64,000 nucleotides of DNA from Adiantum capillus-veneris (lineage: Eukaryota > Streptophyta > Polypodiopsida > Polypodiales > Pteridaceae): positions 98,396,842 through 98,460,841 of the forward strand of contig CM043953.1 in NCBI GenBank assembly GCA_014529385.2. The letters are read 5' to 3'. The position numbers and the translations under genes were made by a program. The notes below the pieces were generated by a model. That model was given only the letters and a program-made list of their open reading frames with translations, ran no database searches and was not told the DNA's origin. Of this stretch, positions 1-14,651 are shown in pieces; the stretch's first letter is position 1, and each line of letters opens with the position of its first letter.

Positions 1-45
1 CCGCACTCCCGAGGGGGTGTCTGAACTTTTCACTTTACTATTGGG

Positions 46-428
46 GTGAAACAGGGTTGTCCACTCTCCTCTATTTTATTTGGTATTTATGTGGATGAAG
101 TTTCAGAATACACTGAGAGGAGAGGCGACAAAGGAGCACAGTTAGCAGGGACCTGGATCTCGTTGCTACTATATGCAGATGATATTGTGCTGATCTCAAT
201 TCACCAAAGGGAATGCAACGACATTTGGATACATTGCACACATTTGCTAGTGATAGTGGCTTATCGGTGAACCTTGGTAAGACCAAGGTTATGGTGTTCA
301 ATACCACACCACAATGGGTCAGGCAATCTGCACCTACCTTTGCATATGGTCAGGAAACGGTGGAGTATACAGAAGCATACACTTACCTTGGTGTGGTCTT
401 TAGTGGCACAATGTTTTTTTTAGGATAG
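46..428 (+). pseudogene. LINE reverse transcriptase fragment
   Basis: This is the palm part of a non-LTR reverse transcriptase. Residues KQGCPLSSILF match the segment before the catalytic loop, and YADDIVLIS is the catalytic box with both aspartates. The reading frame then shifts by one base near 205-215 and continues in another frame with SGLSVNLGKTKV and the YLGV motif. The frame change means no full enzyme can be made. The 5' half of the element lies outside the window. Confidence 0.8.
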
Positions 429-1034
429 CGGCAAAGACTAGGCTAACGAGAGCGTATGTGGATTTAGGAAGATGGAGAGGATGTGTTTGCAGGTTCAGTT
501 TCGGGAATCTCAAACAAAACTATGGCTTTTTGATACTTTGGTCACATTAGCTATGCTTTATGGGGTGCAGATTTGGGGGCCATCAGGGACCGTCATAGCC
601 GGGCTGGAAGTACTGATGGATGGAAGTGCATGTAGAGGCCTCTAGTATCTATGATTTGATGGATGATTAGGTCCAAGTCCTCTACACCACACGAGATTAT
701 CCGTGCAGAGCTCACTGCTCCACCACTAGTCATCGAGGCACTCACTAGATCCGTTTCTTTCATGCACAGTATGTGGGATCTCCCTAGAGATAGATATGCC
801 CAATCTAGCTTTGAAGTCTTCTCAATAACTTGCCTCACAGGGAGATACCTCTTGTTGGTATGCATAGATGACAGCTTGGTTCAAGCTGCATGGTTTTTGG
901 CATGGATAGACTACCCCCCTTCCAATATTTGTTGGACACGCCTTCCTTGTCTCTCACACGGACCGAGATTACCCAACTCATCAGACATGAATTGATTCAG
1001 TTAGGCACCAGGAGGACATGGATACAACCTATGC

Positions 1035-1463
1035 GTGTGCTTGGAACGAAGATGGCTTTCTACAGAGAGCATCTCCTTTAGCTTACAGAGGATGGTTTTT
1101 ATGATCAGACCCGCCTACATGGACACTCATCTATCCCATGGATTACAATGTGCTATTGGACAGATACACACATTATCACATCAGCTAGAGATTGAGACTG
1201 GTAGATTTAGAAAAGTACAAACAAAGTCCATGATTTTTCAGCTATGCCATATAGAGCAAGAGACAGAGTTACATCACATATGTCACTACCCAGTCTACTA
1301 TGAGATACGAGGTCGTTTCCACTGCCTATTCAGAGAGGGTTTTGAACCACTGGCCAAAGTTATGAGATACCAAGATCAGAGATGCCTTGAGCTATTTTTA
1401 TTAGAGTTGTGCAGACATAGGGAAAGCCTCTTGAGGAGACCAGACAGTAGGAGACACTCATAG
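1035..1463 (+). pseudogene. LINE C-terminal domain fragment with Cys/His motif
   Basis: A 142-residue open stretch near the 3' end of L1. It holds C-H-I-E-Q-E-T-E-L-H-H-I-C-H-Y-P-V-Y, the pattern of the C-terminal zinc-binding segment of many LINE polymerases. Its position downstream of the RT palm fits that role. The stretch 430-1034 between the two parts contains only short broken frames. Confidence 0.6.
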
Positions 1464-1740
1464 AGGGAGATCACTGATTTTTTCAGACTACATGCGGGAC
1501 CTCTAGATGAGCACGCATCACAATAGACTTCAATGTCCACCTATACTAGAGGTACACTGATTGACATGGCCATTGAGCTGGGGAAATCCAGATGCCCATA
1601 ATTGCGAGGGTCATCAAGACATCAATGGAAGTTGCACCAGAGGGTTCAGACTATTCTGGCACGACATGGGAGACGCCTAGTAAGAGTACTTACTGAGAAG
1701 GACATCGACGAGCTCTCCCAAAGACCGATGCTAGATATCA

Positions 1741-1830
1741 TAGGATAGGATATTGATTCTAGCATCTCATTTCATTTCATTTCATAGGATAGGATATTGA
1801 TTCTAGCATCTCATCTCAACCTTTCATTTC
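1741..1830 (+). repeat. 44-bp tandem duplication at the LINE 3' end
   Basis: The motif TAGGATAGGATATTGATTCT begins at 1741 and again at 1785, a period of 44 bases. Each copy is followed by CATCTCAT and then TTTCAT-type pentanucleotides. It lies just after the last coding part of L1 and probably belongs to the LINE 3' UTR or tail. More TTTCA repeats occur at 1828-1850 and 1985-2003. Confidence 0.75.
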
Positions 1831-2001
1831 ATCCCATTTCATTTTGTTCCATTTCACTTTAGCTCAGTTTAGTTTCAATCTTTAGTTTTTAGTTTTTACT
1901 CTTTTACATAGACATTGTATCAGATTCACATTTGTAAACTCTTTTGTCTCATAGGTCACTTTTGCCTTTTGAAGATGTTAATATATCATTTCATTTCATT
2001 T

Positions 2002-2004
<3 letters not shown>

Positions 2005-2056
<52 letters not shown>
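2005..2056. repeat. (CT)n microsatellite
   Basis: Pure CT dinucleotides for about 26 units, starting directly after TTTCA repeats. The surrounding interval 1860-2212 shows no gene. Confidence 0.95.
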
Positions 2057-2060
<4 letters not shown>

Positions 2061-2209
2061 TTATGCATGCCTCTCTAGCTGTATGCACGTCCTATACAAA
2101 TGTCACACTATCTTCCTAACTCTATGCATGTGCATCAACACCTCTATCTTGCTCTTTCTCTATCTCCATAGCTCTATACCAGCTTCATAACAAATTTATT
2201 CTTTAGTAA

Positions 2210-2395
<186 letters not shown>

Positions 2396-4040
2396 TTTCT
2401 TTGCAAACAGTTATCTAAAGAAAAGAAATCTAAACAATTTTAAGCATTGAGAATCTTGCAAGAATATATTTCCATTCAATTACAACAAAGATGCGGCTTC
2501 CAACATCGACTTACAAAAAGTTCATAGGTTCAATCTGGGTGGACTGACGCAGACATTCCTACTCTATGCCATGGCTTGGTGGTTCTAACTCTATGATACT
2601 TGGCTTCGGGCCAGCCAATGATCCTTCCCTTGTCGCATGATCTAACTCAATAACTTGCCTCTTTCCATGCTCTTGGATCTCTTTGAGACGAATGGCTTGC
2701 CGACCTAGGATGGGACGAAGCTTGTTGGCATAATCTTCATTGTATTAAAAAATTGTAACCATTTGACCCATTTGGCTACCTAGCAATGCCAGTGCCCCAC
2801 AGTCTCCTCTGTACTGCACCACAATGTCATGTTTATTTGTGTATAGAGTAAGCAATTACCAAACAAATCCATACCTGCGTTCCATACCTCCTTCAAAATC
2901 AAACATGCTCAGATAAAATCATGAAATTACACCTCTTACAGTTGCAAAATGTCACATTGTACCTCGCAATGGCATGCCATCTTCTTGTTTTTATACTCAC
3001 CCTCTTCTAGCTAATTGAACTAGGTGTCCTCTCGTGGAAACTCTGTGGCTTTTACTAGCAGTGGTTGCCCTTTTTTCATCACAAAGACGATAAACGCACA
3101 ATTATGTTCTTCTTTTTGTAAATTAGTGTCTTGCAGACCGCTACATTCACGTGGTCCTCTTGCGATCCAACTGCACCTGAGATGTCTCAAACAATTGCAT
3201 GATCATCAGCTTGACACACAACCACCATTATTCCTTAGTCATTGGCCATTGCATGTGTGACTTGACCTAGTCGCCTGAATTGCCATACATCCATATTTGT
3301 GGAAACTTAGTTTTTGAAAGTCCTTGCATAAGAGTATTGGTCGACAAAAATAGAACCGATGGCATCTCTTCACGATATGGACAAAGACCTTTCTAGACTA
3401 TGTGTGGCTTGACAAGGCTTAGTAGGGCGTTCTTTGTGTCTTCCTCTGTGTTATCTAGACTAAAATGTGCAATCTAAATATGACTTCCATAACTATCTGA
3501 AAATTTTAAAAGATCACACTTTGTTAGCCTTTTAGTACTTTGCAAAACTCAAATATAAAAATCAACCATGCAATTCAAGCTCCAACTTGTCTCATTCAGA
3601 CGTCTACAACTTTGATTTTAGGGAGACTCACTGGATGCTGATGATGAGTATGCCACTATTGGTAGGTTTGACACATTCATATTTTTGTTTCAAGAGTTGT
3701 TGCAAAGTCAACCACATCCTTGGAAGTCAATCTGAACATCTTTTTCCCTGATATAAAAGCGAAAAAAAAGCAGTGATACATCTTGAGAATTCTCATCTCA
3801 ATTTCTACTAGCATTCACGAAAATAAAATAAGAACCATAACCTACTTTTCTCCTTTGTGCGGACATGTGGTTGTATATCTCCTGCTTCTCCAGTTCGCTC
3901 TAGCCACAAATCCAAAGTTGTTGTGTTGTTCGGAAAAATCCCCACTATCAAACTAGAAATCAAGTTTGATATGGTAGTCATCAACTACACACCTAAGATG
4001 TAATGGTTGTCTCCTTTCTTTGTGCTACTTTTGTACTGGA
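2396..4040. other. Unclassified host sequence left of G1
   Basis: No gene or element was recognised. The minus strand has short coding-like stretches (for example across about 3005-3160), but all are broken by stops and none matched a family I know. The sequence ends at the CTGGA duplication of G1 and continues on the far side at 20519, so the two parts were once joined. Confidence 0.5.
4036..4040. repeat. Target site duplication of G1, left copy (CTGGA)
   Basis: CTGGA precedes the first base of the left LTR and recurs at 20519-20523 after the right LTR. Five bases is the normal duplication for this class of element. It fixes both ends of G1. Confidence 0.92.
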
Positions 4041-4582
4041 TGTGCGCGTTTGTCGCATGTGTCAATGCAAGGGACTTGTCGATACACTGTGTGCGAGACA
4101 CAAATGGCTCCAAGCACACAACTAGACTAATCTAGAAAGCTCAAGAGAGGAAGGGTGTGTCACTCACCGCCCTACGCTCGCCTTCGTGGAGGATTCCTCG
4201 CCGCGAAGAAGAAGGAGCCGCCGCTGCGCCGCTCTCAACCGCTTTGCCGCCGCCGTGCCGTCGTCGCAATGCTCGATCGCACTCTCTCTCTCACACATAC
4301 GTACACACACACAAGGAGATGGAGCAAGAGCACTCTTCAATTGCACAAATGAGAGAATGAATGAATTTTAGGTTTAGGTGACTTTTATATGAGCTTGCCC
4401 CATTCACACTTGGGCACCCATACTTAGCCAAATAACCCTTGAATGTTCCAGTTAGAGTGCGCCTCTCATCGGCGATCACTCTTACCCTTTTCTTATTGGA
4501 TCGACAAGCCCGGTACCTGACTCTACCAAATACATAATACGGCATCCATCGTAGGTGATAGGAATGTGCGTGAGGGTTAACA
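4041..4582 (-). repeat. G1 3' LTR
   Basis: 542-bp LTR, minus orientation, TG...CA ends. It matches 19790-20518, both G2 LTRs (41403-41979, 51994-52583) and the G3 LTR (57679-58269, inverse orientation). The (CT)n(CA)n tract is short here, about 45 bp, whereas in the partner LTR it is about 190 bp. The polypurine tract (plus strand CCCCCCTTCCT, 4585-4595) abuts it. Confidence 0.92.
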
Positions 4583-4637
4583 TGCCCCCCTTCCTGATGT
4601 AGATTTCGTCCTCGGAAGCTATTGAGTTGAAGCTCGT

Positions 4638-7234
<2,597 letters not shown>

Positions 7235-8099
7235 TTCACCCCCTCTGAACCTGCACAACCTCCGGTCTGTTCCAACAGCACTTTAATATGTATCTGCTAC
7301 AGGTACCTTAAGCTCCTTACCCATCATCAGACTCACATAACTGCTAAACATATAAAAAATGAAATAAGGCTTATACCCTATCATCAATGTTCTAGCTTAA
7401 TCATTAGGTATCTGCCCATCAAAAATCTTTGAACTGTATCTGCCATATCTGCAAAGCATTCAATCATGGATAACTTGTTTAGTGAACCCCGCCATACTCA
7501 AGTGCTCCAGTTAATGATGCACACGGCTTGACCATTAAGCTCTCTTTAAGGAACCCTGTCAAGCTCAAGTATGCCTTACTCTGTCTGCACAAGGAATGGC
7601 CGTCAAGTCCTTTACCTCAAGTTCTGGTAGCAGAACCAACTCAAAAGATGTAAAGATACTTCAACAATTGTCCAAAGAAGTCAGCTGGAAGCCAACCATG
7701 TAAGCTTATTGACAGCATAACAAAACCTATTCTGACTCGGCATAATCTAGAAAACAAAATCTTGTACCACGCAACCTGCTACAACAGGTAAGTGGTACTC
7801 TTCAAATCTGCAAACTGGCACTTTAGTAGCCCCCGGGATCAAACGAGAACCCAATCAATTGCCCCACTGTGAGCATTCCTTTAAAAATTTTGCACCATCC
7901 TCCAGGATCATAGGGAATATACAAGAATTTCCAATCATTACAGCATAAACATATATTAGCCCACAAATCTTCATACAAACCGCCTGGATCATATGGCATA
8001 TATAGTAACTGACATCAATCATAGCTAGCATGATAACCTCCTGGGTCATAAGGTAGTGGATGGTCATATTTCAAGTATATTGCATTTCCACAAACTTTC
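7235..8099 (-). other. T1 internal non-coding part with four Y-D-P-G-G-like repeats
   Basis: Between the gag-like frame and the 3' LTR no long ORF exists. On the plus strand a ten-base motif of the form CC(N)GG(A/G)TCA(T) occurs at 7832, 7912, 7983 and 8040. Read on the minus strand, these and their flanks give (P-Y/S-F)-D-P-G-G. The copies are 57-80 bp apart and not all in one frame. This may be a decayed repeat domain or non-coding repeats. Confidence 0.45.
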
Positions 8100-9650
8100 T
8101 CATAGCATAGGAACAAAAAGTCCCAAATTCCCAGCATAGTCTGCAGAACCTAGAGTAAAAATGAACTCAATCACTATGGTTTCCAAAATATCAATCTGCA
8201 TTTGTGAGTCATTGAATGCCATCACTTCATTTGATACCACAAACGCTGCATTACTGCCTTCTCTAGTAGGCACAAACTCCTCTAGAGCCTCATCCAAAAG
8301 AAACATAAGCTCTTTATCATATGTTGTAGGATCTTCTTCACTACTCTTGTCACAAGGAACTCAAAATTCCTCTAGCGCATCATCAAGCAGATCCATAAGC
8401 TCCATATCTTCCTCCTTGGAAGAACCACCTAATCTGTGAGTATCATCACAAAAAACCTCATCGCATGTTTCGTACATAGACACAAATTGTTCTGGCAGCT
8501 CCACACTTCCATTCAAATATCTTTTCACTTCAATAGCACAAGTCTCAGCATGCATTACAAAGATAGCATCAATTTCTTTTTCCATGGCATCATCATAGCA
8601 AACCCTGTAACCTGTAAAAGTCATAGATTGATTATCATCCATCACCCCCTCTGAATATGCATCTCCATAATCATAATCTTTGTCTTGGTTCACATCAAAT
8701 ACATATGGTTGAGCATCAAATACATCTACATCATCACCAGGGTCCTGAAATGCAGCCATAGACATGAAACCCTCTTGTATAGCATCATCCAAAACAATTG
8801 CTTTTGCATGTAATGCTGCATAAGCATTCTCTTCATGTTCTACACCCAAAGAGCACTCCAAATGGGCATCCACATCACATATTGACTTTGAAAAACATGT
8901 TTCTTGATCACTGCTAGCAACTATGCTTGTATGCAAACCATGTACTGGCTCTGAGAAACCCGCTTCCTCATTTATGTCACTTTGAGAGGATATGATTGCA
9001 TGCTTAGCATCCATAGAGTCATATCTGCTTTGGAATAAAGAAGACAATCCCAATCGAGCATAAACAGTATCTACTATGAAATCATCATCTGCATGCAATA
9101 ATGTCTCGTCTTCCAGAAGACATGCATCAATAACAGATTCTAACTTAGCTCGGATAGAATATTGATCACCTGTATGATATGCTTTTTGCATTAAGAAAAA
9201 TGGCTCCTCATCTTGTCTGCTTTCAATCTTTTGAAGCTCCAGGTCTTTATTCACTGAGATCCCCTGTAAAATTGCTTCTGCAAAAGCATCCCAATTATCT
9301 GCATATGTTCTTGCAATAACTTGAATTTGCTCCTTAATATCGTCACACACAAGCTGTTCAAACTCTGCAATCATTTGAACTTCTGGCACTCTTTCATGCT
9401 TCATTTCTTGCTCGTAACACTCTAGGTAGCTTTTTGGATCATATTCACCATCAAACATTTGTCTTTCATCACACACTGCATCCAATGCTACATTTAAAGC
9501 TTCTTCTATCTGCTTCTTTGTCTTCACGGCTTCTACTTCATGCAATGATCCTTGCATCATCTTGGAAAAATCTGAAACTCTTGATTTTCCATTAGAAACA
9601 TGTGTGATAAATTCTTCATCTGCGCTGGAATCTCCATCTGCATTTCCCAC
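8100..9650 (-). pseudogene. gag: T1 gag-like acidic protein
   Basis: The main frame is 429 codons (9650 to 8361). After a TGA it stays open in the same frame to 8100. Residues around 65-130 have the layout of a retrotransposon capsid: F-D-G-E-Y-D, Y-L-E-C-Y-E-Q-E-M, several hydrophobic positions, then W-D-A-F-A-E-A-I. The rest is very rich in Asp and Glu. The end contains a near repeat (LLDDALEEF, then LLDEALEEF after the stop). I see no zinc knuckle and no enzyme domain. The start ATG lies 11 bases inside from the primer-like site. Capsid function is inference from pattern; the ORF itself is certain. Confidence 0.6.
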
Positions 9651-9660
9651 CGCGACTCGT

Positions 9661-9678
9661 TTCGCGTCGGGTTCACCA
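9661..9678 (-). promoter_or_regulatory. T1 primer-binding-like site
   Basis: On the minus strand TGGTGAACCCGACGCGAA lies four bases after the end of the 5' LTR. It starts with TGG as a site complementary to a tRNA CCA end should. I could not assign the tRNA. Confidence 0.55.
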
Positions 9679-9682
9679 AAGA

Positions 9683-12186
9683 TGTCGGGGGATATGTGTA
9701 CCCTACATGAGACGGGTAGGCGCCGGGCCTCTGGCTGTGGGAGGTGAGAAAGAGAGAGAAAAAGAATAACTGATGCAACTGACTCTGGAAATCGCCGTAA
9801 TCATCAATTAATTGATTAATATGTTCGAGTACAACTTAATCTTTAGCCAAGGCGGGTTGTTAACAGCACTGTCACTTGGATCATTTGCTAACTAGGAGTT
9901 TAAGCTCCCGCTTTACAGAATTAACCGGGCCGTTGACGACACCGGGCTTAACATAATGATTAATCAAACATTTGCTGATGACGGTGATGGAAATTTTCTC
10001 CTGTCGCTTAATCTGCCTCAACTGACCTTAGGTTCTGTAAACTTTATCTTTCTATGTTGGTTTTTCCCTGCTTAGATAGCATTCAAGAGCTTTTTGCAGT
10101 GCTCCTTTTCCTCGCTTAACCTCGTTTTCTCCTTGCCTTCTTGATCATGGCCGCTCATCTTATGCTCGATGCGAGAGAGACTTCATTTTTGCTTTGCGCC
10201 TCGATCTGTCTTTCTTGCCTTGGCTTGCTCCGATCTTGGTTGCTTGTTTTATCGACTTTGCTTGGAATGTACTTTTACCTTGGCTTGCTCAAGCTCTATT
10301 GCTTCCCACTGGCTTCGAGAACTAGCGAGAGAGATTTCCTATAGAAGGAGCTTGCCCCTTCCTTTCCTTTGCTTTCCTTGCTCGGAGAGAGCATGCCTTG
10401 GTTTGGTTGGATTGGAGATCGAGAGAGAGAGAGAGAGAGCTCGTCTTGCTTAATCTCTCATCCTCCTTGCCTTGCTTACCCTCCTCATTTCTCCTCTTAC
10501 CATTCCTTAACTCTTCCCCCTTTGCTTGCAATCCCTTCTTCTTGCCTTTACCTGCTCAAGCCTCGAGGGATTCTCTTGCCCAAGCTCGTCTTCTTCTTCT
10601 TCGAACAACTCTCCTTTTTCTTCGTTGATGCTTGCTATCTCCTTGCTCTTTGCCCTTCTCCATCTCCCTTTTCTTCTCAAGGGCCGAGAGAGAGAAAGAG
10701 AGCGAGAGAGAGAGTAAGAACTCTTCTCGAGTATATGATGGAGAGAGAGAGGCTTCCTTCTTGCTTAAGCCGAGAAACTTGAGATGCTTTGATTTCTCTC
10801 TCCTTCTCTACCTTCATGATCCCGTCCAAGCTTCCCCTCCTTCTCTCGCTTGTAATGACCTACATCCCTTGCAAAAGCGTCCCCTCTATTAATAGCGTGT
10901 ACCCTCCCTTGGCAGTGGCGCCGGGAGTCATTGACGTGGCGAAGGAGTCGGCCCAATGACGTGGCAGGGCCGGGGTTCCTCGACCAACATGAAAATCGTT
11001 GGGACTGATGCCGAAAGAGGTCGCCTTGCCATGCTGGACAGTTTTCGCTTCATCCTCGCCAGCGTTTGAGCTCTCTACAAGCCGCTACAAGCTAATCTCT
11101 TTGCATGCGCTCGTTCTTTGTCTTCCCACCATGGATTTTTTTTTCTTTTTCATTTCCTTGCTTACACACTAAAGCCCTATGGGCGGCCACTTCCTTACCC
11201 AATTAAGCGGTCACTAGTCGGGCGGCCTTGAGCCTCATCGTGGGCGGGCTGCCTTTGTAAGGGCATCACATTTGGGCATACAAGCATGCCAAGGCAATAC
11301 CAAGCACAACATTTTTCTCCAGCAAGCCTTGACTAATAATATCATCATGAATTTGATGCCCATATCGTCTTGCATGGTGATGCTTGCCTTCAAGATATAA
11401 GCGTACGTGATTGCATTTGTCCAGCTTCCTGGCCCTACCTCTGTTGGAGTTATCCCGCAATCATTGCATTCAAGAGATGACATTCCGAACACGAAGCTCT
11501 TCAAGCACTTTTTGCAATTTATAAGAAGTACATCAAATTTGGCGTACATGTAAAACTGTCGTAGTGCCGCTGGTGGCAGTATACCCTGCTTAGCAATGCA
11601 CTACAAGAGATAACATTTTGGTCAAATTCTCCTTGAGCACTTACTCTTTTGCATCCCAAAACCGTGGCTGCAGCTCATTGACCGAGCGGATCGGAGTGGT
11701 ACGGAACCGGCCCCCGGTGAATCTTTATCGGCCAATATCTTGGCGATCGGAACTCCAATCACCAATCTGAAAAGATCGACGCTCTCCAGAAGTAGAGCAC
11801 TTCAGGCCCATGCATTCATTTCATCTCTGTCACCTTAGCTGCAGTTGCCCAATCCGGTACGGATCTGCAATTGACTTGAACTTTAAACTGTCATAACTTC
11901 TTCATCGTAGCTCCAATCGACGAGCCATAAAGACAAGCCGGTAGAGCACTTCAAGCACTACAGTTCTAGACCATAAACTCCCATCTATGCTCACTTCAAG
12001 CATAATCATTTTTGGCATCATTGAGGTATTTGTTGGCCCTTTTAAGCCGCATCTGGCATACATTAATCATTAAACTTGGCCTGTTAAAAAGCCTTGATCA
12101 TTGACCATTAAATGTGTAGGATTCAAAGAAGCTTAGCTTGCATTTCTCTGCTCTTTTTCTCTACATGGCAGCGGAGCTTCACGACA
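9683..12186 (-). repeat. T1 5' LTR
   Basis: 2504-bp copy of 4638-7234, with ends TGTCG and CGACA. On the minus strand a weak TATA-like TATTAATA lies near 10886, which would make U3 about 1.3 kb. The GA tract at 10684-10714 is short and impure, in contrast to the other LTR. Confidence 0.9.
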
Positions 12187-13982
12187 TTGTTTGTCGAGGT
12201 GGAAGAGCATTTGAGATGAATGTCCTTAGCCCTCTTCATTGCAAAATCAAACAAGATTGGCACAGTAATTGCACTCATATACAATTAGAAAGCATATGCA
12301 GTTGTAGACAGACAAATTGATTGGTAACAAAAATTTAAACCATTTTTCAACAATAAAGATTAAATTGTAATATAATCAAACGCATAAACAGTTGGGAAGG
12401 TAAAAAACTAAACAAGTTCGGGGTCGCTAATTTAACAATCGAAAGGCACTAAAGATCGACTATTAGTACCATGGGTAAGCTTCTCAATTTTATTTGGTAA
12501 ATTAAGTTGTTTAATCGCGAGAGCCAAGTATTTCATGTCCGAGGGCTGACTAGAGGCTATACCTAGAAGACCTTGTAGTTAAGCTACGATGAAAGGAATT
12601 GCTCATGAAATCATCGCCTGACTTATTTCCTTTTCTTGACTCCCCAAAGTATTTTCACAATGATTTAATATTGACATGTGTACTTATTTTTTATGCCTTG
12701 GGTTTTTTGCTTTTCAAGGAAAAGCGCCCACACTGGGAATCTCTAGGGCTCTAGTACCATAGGTGATACATGTGAGTAAAGTACCAAATCAAGCCGAGAT
12801 TTCTCTTCCAGCTTAAGATTTTACATTGTGGCACTTTGATTTTTATTTTTTTTGTACGTTTTCAAAATTTTAATTTTTGGGGGGTCATATAACAATGTTA
12901 CCCTTCCTAGGCTCATCACATTAGTAAACTCCCTTTATAATACTTAAGCTAAAGGTCAATAGGGACTAAGCCCACTAGAAAGCCCTAGTACATTTCACAC
13001 AATGCTGCCTAAATCCGATTAAGAACCTAAGTTACCATTGATTATTAGGAAGGCATTCCCCATGGTATTAAGAGAAGATCTCTAACACCTAGCTTGGTCA
13101 AACTAGCTTAGTCGGGCTGCTTGATTTTTAAGCGTAGACAAGTGATTATGACAAAAAATTACATTGAATTTAATGTTTGATACTAAGCAAATGCCTTGAA
13201 TATTACGCTACCAATCACAATTAAAGCAAACAAACATAGATGCAAAAAAGATAAGGGGCTATGCTAATGGACAAGAAACACCTGTTCGTGTTGATGATCG
13301 CGCTTGATTTGAAAAGTTGAGGAGAGAAAGATTCCACAAAGGTCCAAAGCCTAACAACATCAACACATTCCTGTACACACTAGGAAACACAAAGAATACC
13401 TCTAGGAGGGACATTAGTGGGAAGAAAGAACTTTGCTAATCATTAAACTCTGAAACAGAAACACTCCTACCCTCCATCACTCGAGCGATGAGGATCAAAG
13501 GTGTTTTATGACATAGGTTTCTTTTTCAGTGTACCGGATGTGAATGTGTAGGTCTGGGTCAATGTTTTGACTTTTATTGTGCATACTCGTTTGCTAATTG
13601 CTCTTGCTCATTACTTTTTTTCTTTTTTGGTGAGTATAAGGCTTTATATATACATTCCCTAAGATTGGTGATTGAGAGGTCAAGGAAAGAAGGGTAAGAG
13701 GGAAATAATTCAATAGGCTGACGTGAATGAAGACTTCCCACCTTCCTTGGGTAGGTCATACTGTTTGAAATGTGCTCGTCACCCTTTGAAACCAATTGTT
13801 CTAGTTGGTGGTGAGGATTTTTACCAGTAGTTTTCTATTACCGTAGGTGCCTCATCGAGTTGCAAGGGTGGTAAGGTACTCTCCCAGGATTGAACTTGAA
13901 GTGATTCATCAGGTGATTCTTGAACACTGGGAGGTGTGGATTTCTTTGTAGCTTTATGGAGGTCCATTATTGTGGGTGGAGG
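12187..13982 (-). other. G1 3' non-coding region in place of pol
   Basis: About 1.8 kb without a credible ORF. It is closely similar to 42019-43924 of G2, including its order and both borders. In a complete Gypsy element this position, after protease, would hold reverse transcriptase, RNase H and integrase. Its conservation in two copies shows that it belongs to the element. Confidence 0.75.
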
Positions 13983-14651
13983 CTATGGAGAAGGTTTTAC
14001 CTCTATGGATACATTACACAAGGAGATAGAAGGTTCATGGGACTCCCCCCTTCTTGAGCTAGGTGGAACAAATTGTTCTTTCTTCGGTACCCAAACTAGC
14101 TCTGGAGTGGGTGTGTACCATTCAGTGATTTTTTTCTTTCCACGATCGTCAATTTGTTTTGGAGCTACAGGATTGGGCGTACATGGGTCAGGTGACAGGT
14201 AAGAACACAATCTACATTTTGGCACCCAGATTTGATCATTTCCTTGATAGTAGCCTTGGGCTTCCAATAGTCGTTTAGGAATCCACCGCAACATTTTCTT
14301 ACTTTTCTTGGAGCGAGTGGTACGTGTCTTACAAGGCTTCTGTTTTTTAGCATCAGTCATGGTCGCTAAAAAGGCTTTAGGGACCCACTCGTATGTTTTC
14401 TTTGTTATATGAGGATGAGTCTTGTCAGAAGCTATATGCATTGCTTCTAGCATATTTAAGGGTACGAGTGGTGGCATTTCATCCCCCTCAGGTGTTACCC
14501 AGGTCGTCCCCCTGTTTTCCCAAGTGTCTTTGGTTGCTGCTAGGTGGACCCAATCCACATTGTCCGACTCAGTCATCCCAGGTAGTACATCCATATAAGG
14601 AGAATCTTCCCCAACATCAATGTCTGCTTTACACGTGTAACAATACTGCAA
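13983..14651 (-). CDS. G1 post-protease protein with four W-(V/I)-P-K motifs
   Basis: 222 codons. The start (CYTCKADIDVGEDSPYMD) matches the sequence that follows protease in G3 (62281 onward), including WVHLAAT and TTWVTP. The frame then diverges from G3. It has EWVPKAF, RWIPKRL, IWVPKCRLC and VWVPKKEQF, spaced over about 14085-14400, plus a Cys pair in KCRLCSYL, and ends with a stop at 13983. G3 lacks these motifs and goes on to reverse transcriptase. W-V-P-K motifs near Cys clusters are, as far as I recall, also seen in some plant Copia gag-pol proteins, so capture from another element is possible. Function unknown. Confidence 0.6.
   Translation of the reverse strand: MQYCYTCKADIDVGEDSPYMDVLPGMTESDNVDWVHLAATKDTWENRGTTWVTPEGDEMPPLVPLNMLEAMHIASDKTHPHITKKTYEWVPKAFLATMTDAKKQKPCKTRTTRSKKSKKMLRWIPKRLLEAQGYYQGNDQIWVPKCRLCSYLSPDPCTPNPVAPKQIDDRGKKKITEWYTPTPELVWVPKKEQFVPPSSRRGESHEPSISLCNVSIEVKPSP

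Larger units (their letters stand above)
1..1830 (+). mobile_element. LINE L1, 3' part of a non-LTR retrotransposon, cut by the window edge
   Basis: The left edge opens inside the reverse transcriptase of a LINE. The frame starting near 46 carries KQGCPLS and then the catalytic YADD (172-183). The next frame (213-428) carries the following RT segment with GKTKVMVFN and YLGVVFSG. A later frame (1035-1463) holds the usual C-terminal finger-like segment C-H-I-E-Q-E-T-E-L-H-H-I-C. The parts lie in different frames, so the copy is decayed. After the last coding stretch come 3' UTR-like sequence, a 44-bp tandem duplication and TTTCA repeats. The same motifs occur in L2 (53253-56732), so both may belong to one broad clade. 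Domain identity is read directly; clade is inference. Confidence 0.8.

Noticed and set aside
4155-4371. Several overlapping ORFs of 60-67 codons with an SPRR motif
   Set aside because: They sit in the LTR of the G1 family, overlap in all frames, and recur in each LTR copy.
8361-9650. T1 ORF as a host gene
   Set aside because: It is enclosed by LTRs, starts just after a primer-like site and has a capsid-like pattern. A host origin is not needed to explain it.
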